6,702 nucleotides of DNA from Spirochaetaceae bacterium. GTDB lineage: Bacteria; Spirochaetota; Spirochaetia; SZUA-6; Fen-1364. This document shows positions 1-4,227 of the stretch, in pieces. The notes under the pieces were generated by a model, which had not been told where the DNA came from, searched no databases, and was given only the letters and a program-made list of their open reading frames with translations. The first letter of the stretch is position 1; every line of letters begins with the position of its first letter. Location: positions 6,472 to 13,173 of the forward strand of contig PMDT01000368.1 of the NCBI GenBank assembly GCA_003154555.1, read 5' to 3'. The position numbers were made by a program, and so were the translations under genes.

Positions 1-1384
1 TGACGGTGTCGTCCATTGACCCGGAAGCGATGAGCTTCCCGTCCGGGCTGTACGCGATGCCGCCGTCCACGAAGCCGGTGTGCCCCTCCATCGTCTGGAG
101 GAGGCGGCCCGCGAGATCCCAGGTGCGCACGGTCTTGTCGGACGAACCAGAGACGATGCGGTCCCCCCGGGGGCTGAAGGCGATTGAATGCACCTCGTCG
201 CCGTGCCCCGTCATCTCGCAGACCGGGACGCCATCCAGCCGCCACACGCGGATGGTCTTTCCCGAGGCGGCCGCGATGCACGTCCCGTCGGGGGAGAACG
301 CCACGGCGTTCACGGTGCTGGAGAAGTGACCAAGGGTCAGGAGCACGGAGCCGTCTACCCGCCAGACGCTCACGGAGACCCCCGTGTCCCCGTACCCGGA
401 GGCGAAGACGAAGCTCCCGCCGTCGGGGCTGAAGCGCACGGAGGTGACAGACGTGTCGCCGATGGACCACTTCCTGACGATCTGCGCATCAAGGGTCCAG
501 ACGATGAGCTCCCCCGTGTCACCTCCCGTGAGGATGAATCTTCCGTCTGGAGAGAAATCCAGGCAGTTGGCAATGGAAACCGCGCTCTGGACGACCGCGT
601 GCCACTGGTCCGCGGCCTCGTAACGCTCGTAGTCGACGCGCGGAGGCGGAGAGGAGGGGCGCATTGACGTGGCGATCGGGCGGACCTGCTCCAGGGTGAG
701 ATTGAATGTCTGGACCTTTCCGCTTTCCAGCTGCATGTCTCCGTACTTGTCCACGTACTGCGGCTTGCGGATGTGGACCTGGTGCCAGCCGGGAGCCGCG
801 TTCGCCACGAAGGGGGTGCGGCCCTTCAGCTCGCCGTCAAGATAGACATCCGCCTCGGAGGGTTCGGTCATGATCGCAAGTGTGGCCGGGGCGCGCGCCT
901 CCTCCTGCCGCGCTTCCTTCCTGATGAGATCCGCGAACAGCGTCTCCAGGACGGGCCGGGCGTTCGCGGGGTCGTCGATCTTTGCCGTGAGCCGTTTGAG
1001 CTCCTCCTGGGTGAGCACGTCCACGTACGCGATCTCCACTTCCAGCGAGCCCGACCGTGACCTGACAGCGCCCATGAAGAAGTAGTCGCCCATCAGGAAC
1101 ATCGCCAGCCGGCTCCCCGCGCGGACGTCGAAGACGGGGACCAGATCCCCGGTCGTTTCCGCAATGATCGCGGCCATGGACTCCCGGGAGGGAACGTCGA
1201 ACCTGCCCGACGCGGAAGCGATCCCACGGAACGTGTCCTCGATCTGCTCCGCAGCGGCCTTCAACTCCGGTTCGTACGTAAACGGAAGCACGAGGGCGCG
1301 CGAGCTCGCTCGCGCAATGGGCGGAAGCGCCACGACCGCCGCGAGGATGAGCGCGGCCGCGAAACCCCTGGCGTCGATTCTCAT
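1..1384 (-). CDS. Exported CsgG/LpoB-like + PEGA + WD40 repeat protein (3' end outside window)
   Basis: The reading frame stays open for 461 codons from the ATG at 1384 to the left edge, so the C-terminus is missing. A TAG lies in frame ten codons upstream of this ATG, which is therefore the first usable ATG, and a purine-rich GGGAGAGAG precedes it. Residues 1-26 form a signal peptide ending in Ala-Arg-Ala, so the product is probably periplasmic or outside the cell. Residues 29-160 read like the CsgG/FlgO/LpoB-type fold: a first strand (RALVLPF), then GRFDVPSRESMAAII, a DYFFMGAV strand and an EIAYVDVLTQEEL strand. Residues 167-232 are a PEGA domain (EPSEADVYLDG, then GRTP). From about 265 come at least five WD40 blades with repeated FSPDG and VW/TWDL motifs; the fifth is cut by the edge. 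PEGA domains are thought to act in surface or cell-wall contexts and WD40 propellers as binding platforms. A scaffold or sensor is inferred; no catalytic motif is seen. It is divergent from the small secreted gene at 1563. Confidence 0.88.
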   Translation of the reverse strand, partial: MRIDARGFAAALILAAVVALPPIARASSRALVLPFTYEPELKAAAEQIEDTFRGIASASGRFDVPSRESMAAIIAETTGDLVPVFDVRAGSRLAMFLMGDYFFMGAVRSRSGSLEVEIAYVDVLTQEELKRLTAKIDDPANARPVLETLFADLIRKEARQEEARAPATLAIMTEPSEADVYLDGELKGRTPFVANAAPGWHQVHIRKPQYVDKYGDMQLESGKVQTFNLTLEQVRPIATSMRPSSPPPRVDYERYEAADQWHAVVQSAVSIANCLDFSPDGRFILTGGDTGELIVWTLDAQIVRKWSIGDTSVTSVRFSPDGGSFVFASGYGDTGVSVSVWRVDGSVLLTLGHFSSTVNAVAFSPDGTCIAAASGKTIRVWRLDGVPVCEMTGHGDEVHSIAFSPRGDRIVSGSSDKTVRTWDLAGRLLQTMEGHTGFVDGGIAYSPDGKLIASGSMDDTV

Positions 1385-1490
1385 GTCTCTCTCCCTTTCC
1401 CCGACGCCATCCTACACGGCGCGGGTGGGCAGGAAAAGGGAGTGCGCTTCCGCGGCGCGGGGCCGCCGAACATGCCGTGCTCGGACGTCG

Positions 1491-1519
1491 TGGACTCAAT
1501 CGCTATGCCGAGCTATAAA
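1491..1519 (+). promoter_or_regulatory. Putative sigma70-type promoter for the small secreted protein gene
   Basis: TGGACT at 1491-1496 (four of six matches to TTGACA) is separated by exactly 17 bases from TATAAA at 1514-1519 (five of six to TATAAT). It sits in a locally AT-rich patch in otherwise GC-rich DNA. Transcription would begin near 1526, giving a leader of about 37 bases before the ATG at 1563. The match is by eye only. The AT patch also reads TATTTATA on the minus strand, so some activity toward the divergent gene cannot be excluded. Confidence 0.5.
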
Positions 1520-1551
1520 TAGACACATATGGTCCTGAAGAGGCATGAATC

Positions 1552-1556
1552 AGGAG
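1552..1556 (+). promoter_or_regulatory. Ribosome binding site that decides the start at 1563
   Basis: AGGAG lies six bases before the ATG at 1563, an ideal spacing. An in-frame ATG at 1545 is upstream of this site and has only a poor purine stretch before it. Starting at 1563 also places a Lys immediately after Met and gives a standard signal peptide. The downstream ATG is therefore preferred. Confidence 0.7.
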
Positions 1557-1562
1557 ATCGAT

Positions 1563-1871
1563 ATGAAGTCAAAGTACGGCTTCTTCCTCGTGGCAGTGTT
1601 GCTCGTGCTTTCGCTCACATCCGCTCAAGCACAAGAAGACTCCTATATCGTGCACATCGAAAACAATACGCCTTGGACGATCGTCATCTTCATCGACGGC
1701 AGCAAGGTCGGTGGCAACCTGCGACCGGACTATACGGCGGACCTCGAGCTTCCCGCTGGGCCCCATGAAGGTGTTGCAAAGGCGGTCGAGGAATACAGGA
1801 TCTGGGATCCCGTCCAGCTTTCTGAAGAAGAGAACTTCTGGATCATAGACCCGTCCGACCTCGCACCCTGA
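1563..1871 (+). CDS. Small secreted protein of unknown family with a PEGA-like core
   Basis: The product is 102 residues (108 if the weaker ATG at 1545 were used). Residues 1-23 are a clear signal peptide: basic MKSKYG, a hydrophobic stretch rich in Leu and Val, and a SAQA cleavage site before QEDSY. The mature protein is about 78 residues with no cysteine, so it is soluble and not a lipoprotein. Its core alternates beta strands with a turn: YIVHIENNTPWTIVIFIDG, then KVGG, then LELPAGPHEGVAKA. The order DG, short linker, G, then a PAGPH turn recalls PEGA-type or transthyretin-like single beta units, but the match is too weak to assign a family. The tail is acidic and aromatic (FWIIDPSDLAP). 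Base composition looks a little less GC-rich than in the neighbours. It lies 93 bases upstream of the glycosidase gene and may be co-transcribed. No function can be given; binding at the cell surface or periplasm is a guess. Confidence 0.8.
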   Translation: MKSKYGFFLVAVLLVLSLTSAQAQEDSYIVHIENNTPWTIVIFIDGSKVGGNLRPDYTADLELPAGPHEGVAKAVEEYRIWDPVQLSEEENFWIIDPSDLAP

Positions 1872-1950
1872 CCGCGCGAACCAGCCGACCGATCGCCAAA
1901 GAGCCGGTCTTTCACGTTCCCTGAGTGGTCTCGCCGGTCCCGCACCATGG

Positions 1951-1955
1951 AGGAG
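1951..1955 (+). promoter_or_regulatory. Ribosome binding site of the GH36 glycosidase gene
   Basis: AGGAG lies nine bases before the ATG at 1965. A TGA at 1956-1958 is in frame with the gene, so no longer N-terminus is possible and the start at 1965 is firm. Confidence 0.75.
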
Positions 1956-1964
1956 TGAGAGATA

Positions 1965-3920
1965 ATGCCTGTTGCCATTCGCGATCTTCTCGAGGGTATC
2001 CTGCCGACGGCGCTCCGTGAGGCCCTGGACGCCGGGGCGGGCTGGCAGGTGGAATCGGCCGGCCAGGCCCTTCTCTGGGTCGAGGCCGATGCCCCGCTTC
2101 GGGCAGATAACCAGGAGCGCTGGAGCGCATCGCACTCCTCGGGGCTGCGGGCGGACGTGGTCTTCCAGCGCGACCCGGATCACGGTGCCGCAACGCTCCA
2201 GGTGACGCTTGCCAACCCCACCCGCCAGCAGTCGATTCCGCTGTCTGCCGTCAAGCCGGTATGCCTGCGCTGGCCAGGGTTGCGGCGCGGATCGATCCAG
2301 GTCAGGTCGGTCGGCGGCGGTCTCTCGCATGCGTATTTCCCCCCGAGCGCTTACCGCGAGAATGCAGTTGCTTTCCGCCCGGGCGGCAGCGACTTCTTTA
2401 CGGTGGAATCCGGTGCTGACGGCAGATCATCCAACCGGGATCTTCCATTTCTCCAGATGGCGACCGTGGGTGAAGGTGCCGCAGGCCTGGTGGTCGCCCT
2501 GGAGTGGTCCGCGCTCTGGTTCCAGAGGATTCGCGGCGGGTGGCGACCCGCCGACCCGCTCAGCTGGGAGGCGGGAATTCCCGTCAATGGCTTGACGCTG
2601 GCGCCGGGCGAAACTCTTGCCCTGCCCGTGGCCCACCTCGTGGCCTATGAAGGCGATCTGGACGCCGGCGGCAACGCGTGCCGGCGGTACGTGTACGACC
2701 GCATTTGCCCGAATCTGTCGGGGGCGCGGCCAGTGCCGCCGATCAGCTATGACCATTGGTTCGGGATCGGCTGCGACTTCACCGAAGACCTCCTGCGCCG
2801 GCTGGTCGACCGCTCGGCAGAGATGGGCCTGGAGTATTTTGTCCTGGATGCCGGATGGTATGCCGGGTGCGGCCCGGGCTACGACTTCAGTCGGGGCGTC
2901 GGCAACTGGGAGCGCCTTGACGCCGCAAAATTCCCCCACGGCCTGGAGCCGCTTGCAGGTTACGCGCGCTCAAAAGGTCTCAAGTTCGGCCTCTGGTTCG
3001 AGGTCGAGCGCGCGCACCGGAGCTCGGACCTGGTTCGCGATCATCATGGCTGGTTTTTTGACGACGGGGGCGAGTTCCTGCATCTGAACCTGGCCATCCG
3101 CGAGGCCCAGGACTACGTGATCCGCGTGATCGGTGGTTGGATCAATCGGCTCGGGCTCGAGTGGAGCCGCTGGGACTACAACATCGGGCCGGCGCGCTTC
3201 TGGGAGAAGGCCGATCCCACCGGCAAGATCCAGTTCTCCTGTGTCGCGGGGCTCTACCGGGTCCTGGATACGCTCATCCATGATCACCCGGGCTGGCGGG
3301 TGGAGTGCTGCGCGTCGGGAGGCCGGCGGATCGACCTGGGCACGCTGCGGCGTGCGCATACGATCTGGTTCTCGGACCACACCGAGGATGCCGCCGTGTG
3401 TCGGTTCATGCAGCTCGGTGCAAATCGCTTTCTCCCCGGGCACCTCCCCAACAGCGCCGTACCGGTGCAGCCAGGGGAGGGGGACGGAGCCGTTACAGAG
3501 GCTGATGTCATCGCTCGGATGTGCGGGGCGCTGTCGTTCGACGGGCATATCGAATTGTGGTCACCGGGGCAGGCGGCACGGATACGCGAGCTCGCGGGCA
3601 TCTACCGGGAGTTCCGTCACCTGCTGGTCTGTGATTTCTATCCGCTCACGCCGCAACCGGCGCGGCCGGGTGAGCCGGAATGCGCCCAGTTCATCAGTCG
3701 GGACGGCACCGACTCTGTTATCCTCGGGTTCGCAGGCCTTTTGTCTTCCGACGAGGTCCGGGTATGGCCGCGAGGGATCGATGCGCGTGCGGCCTACTTG
3801 GTGCGGGATCCGATCAGCGGCAGCGAAGCCCGTGTCGGAGGGAAAGAGATTGTTGAAAACGGGCTCCGATTGTCTTTGCGGGCCGGGGCTGTCATCCGTC
3901 GGGTCCGCCATGTCGCATAG
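1965..3920 (+). CDS. GH36-family alpha-galactosidase-like glycoside hydrolase
   Basis: This 651-residue protein has no signal peptide and should act in the cytoplasm. GH36 enzymes hydrolyse terminal alpha-linked galactose (or N-acetylgalactosamine) from oligosaccharides with retention of configuration. Residues 1 to ~260 are the N-terminal beta-sandwich, ~262-580 the catalytic barrel (beginning YDHWFG), and ~590-651 a short C-terminal beta domain. It is somewhat shorter than the usual 700-750 residues. The nucleophile is D404 in SRWDYN and the acid/base is D471 in WFSDHTED. The substrate-binding ECCASGG (447-453) is present. Differences from classical enzymes are A296 in LDAGW (usually DDGW), R402 where KxDxN enzymes have Lys, WFEVE for WFEPE, and LHLNL in place of the Arg-containing RNQxVLDL segment. 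DAGW-type sequences form, as I recall, a separate GH36 clade. The exact sugar specificity is therefore uncertain. No transporter or regulator adjoins it. Family confidence is high; activity as an alpha-galactosidase is an inference. Confidence 0.93.
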   Translation: MPVAIRDLLEGILPTALREALDAGAGWQVESAGQALLWVEADAPLRADNQERWSASHSSGLRADVVFQRDPDHGAATLQVTLANPTRQQSIPLSAVKPVCLRWPGLRRGSIQVRSVGGGLSHAYFPPSAYRENAVAFRPGGSDFFTVESGADGRSSNRDLPFLQMATVGEGAAGLVVALEWSALWFQRIRGGWRPADPLSWEAGIPVNGLTLAPGETLALPVAHLVAYEGDLDAGGNACRRYVYDRICPNLSGARPVPPISYDHWFGIGCDFTEDLLRRLVDRSAEMGLEYFVLDAGWYAGCGPGYDFSRGVGNWERLDAAKFPHGLEPLAGYARSKGLKFGLWFEVERAHRSSDLVRDHHGWFFDDGGEFLHLNLAIREAQDYVIRVIGGWINRLGLEWSRWDYNIGPARFWEKADPTGKIQFSCVAGLYRVLDTLIHDHPGWRVECCASGGRRIDLGTLRRAHTIWFSDHTEDAAVCRFMQLGANRFLPGHLPNSAVPVQPGEGDGAVTEADVIARMCGALSFDGHIELWSPGQAARIRELAGIYREFRHLLVCDFYPLTPQPARPGEPECAQFISRDGTDSVILGFAGLLSSDEVRVWPRGIDARAAYLVRDPISGSEARVGGKEIVENGLRLSLRAGAVIRRVRHVA

Positions 3921-3990
3921 CGACGGCCGGTTTGGAAAGAGTCAACGGCCGACAGCCTCTACTGGAACCGCTATGTGAAATCGGCACGAT

Positions 3991-4000
3991 CAGTGCACTG
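3991..4000. repeat. Perfect 10-bp palindrome CAGTGCACTG
   Basis: The ten bases equal their own reverse complement. The site lies about 77 bases upstream of the -35 element of the lipoprotein promoter, a place where a dimeric regulator could bind. No second copy was noticed in the window, and such a palindrome can occur by chance. Its presence is certain; any role is speculative. Confidence 0.3.
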
Positions 4001-4050
4001 GCGCACCGGTGGGGCCTTGGCGGATTGGCGCTATTTCAATGCAAGCTGAT

Positions 4051-4060
4051 CGCCCGGGCG
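4051..4060. repeat. Perfect 10-bp palindrome CGCCCGGGCG
   Basis: This exact palindrome ends 16 bases before the -35 element at 4077, a usual position for an activator or repressor site. It has no loop, so it is a poor hairpin and unlikely to be a terminator. High local GC content makes chance occurrence quite possible. Confidence 0.3.
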
Positions 4061-4076
4061 CTTCCTTGAAATCCCT

Positions 4077-4105
4077 TTGTAAACGAAGTCCTTCCGTGAT
4101 ATGAT
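4077..4105 (+). promoter_or_regulatory. Putative extended -10 sigma70-type promoter for the lipoprotein gene
   Basis: TTGTAA at 4077-4082 (four of six to TTGACA) is followed after exactly 17 bases by TATGAT at 4100-4105 (five of six to TATAAT). A TG at 4097-4098 gives the extended TGn element. Transcription would start near 4112, leaving a leader of about 116 bases. This suggests that the lipoprotein gene is expressed independently of the glycosidase gene. Confidence 0.6.
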
Positions 4106-4216
4106 TTTGCTTAAGAAATTCCACGAAAGAAAAAGCGATGGCTGTCGGGTGCAATAGGCGGCGGCATTTCCTCACTTCTCTTCACCCGGACATGGGCGGA
4201 GCTCATATACGGAATC

Positions 4217-4221
4217 GGAGG
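4217..4221 (+). promoter_or_regulatory. Strong ribosome binding site of the lipoprotein gene
   Basis: GGAGG lies six bases before the ATG at 4228. An in-frame ATG at 4192 would add twelve residues, but it follows a pyrimidine-rich stretch without a Shine-Dalgarno motif and would push the lipobox cysteine to residue 40. The start at 4228 is therefore preferred. Confidence 0.8.
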
Positions 4222-4227
4222 AATTCT

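Larger units (their letters stand above)
3921..4227. other. Non-coding region between the glycosidase and lipoprotein genes
   Basis: No convincing gene is present in these 307 bases. A 61-codon minus-strand frame at 3990-4175 lacks a good ribosome site and recognisable motifs. The left half is GC-rich and carries CGGCCG at 3924-3929 and 3946-3951, which could pair but has no following T-run, so it is not a credible terminator. The right half is more AT-rich and holds the promoter at 4077-4105. The predicted leader, about 4112-4227, contains AATTCC at 4117-4122, complementary to GGAATT at 4220-4225 over the ribosome site. Six base pairs at this distance is weak evidence of control. No known riboswitch consensus was recognised. 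Confidence 0.6.

Noticed and set aside
188..667. A 159-codon plus-strand frame opposite the WD40 repeats
   Set aside because: It lies antisense to clear WD40 blades with FSPDG motifs, has biased composition, and has no recognisable domain or ribosome site.
1409..1437. Minus-strand promoter for the CsgG/PEGA/WD40 gene: TTTTCC, 17 bases, TAGGAT
   Set aside because: The spacing is right, but only three of six and four of six positions match the consensus, and the leader would be only about 18 bases. Not strong enough to list.
837..1499. A 220-codon minus-strand frame across the start of the CsgG/PEGA/WD40 gene
   Set aside because: It is in a different frame of the same strand as a gene with a signal peptide and recognisable domains. 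Its product is rich in Arg and Gly with no motif, as expected from GC-rich shadow frames.
1887..1909. GACCG/CGGTC stem with a 13-base loop after the small secreted gene, considered as a terminator
   Set aside because: Five base pairs, a large loop and only a short T-run (TCTTTC) make it too weak. Read-through into the glycosidase gene remains likely.
1569..2330. A 253-codon minus-strand frame opposite the small secreted gene and the start of the glycosidase gene
   Set aside because: It spans two well-supported plus-strand genes and their gap, and its product has no motif.
3133..3978. A 281-codon plus-strand frame inside the glycosidase gene
   Set aside because: It overlaps the GH36 catalytic region in another frame. 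Its product is Ser/Arg/Gly-rich and shadow-like.
4112..4227. Leader considered as a cyclic-di-GMP (GEMM) or other riboswitch
   Set aside because: There is a GAAA and some GC-rich segments, but the conserved GEMM core and its receptor are not present in the right order, and no other riboswitch consensus was recognised.
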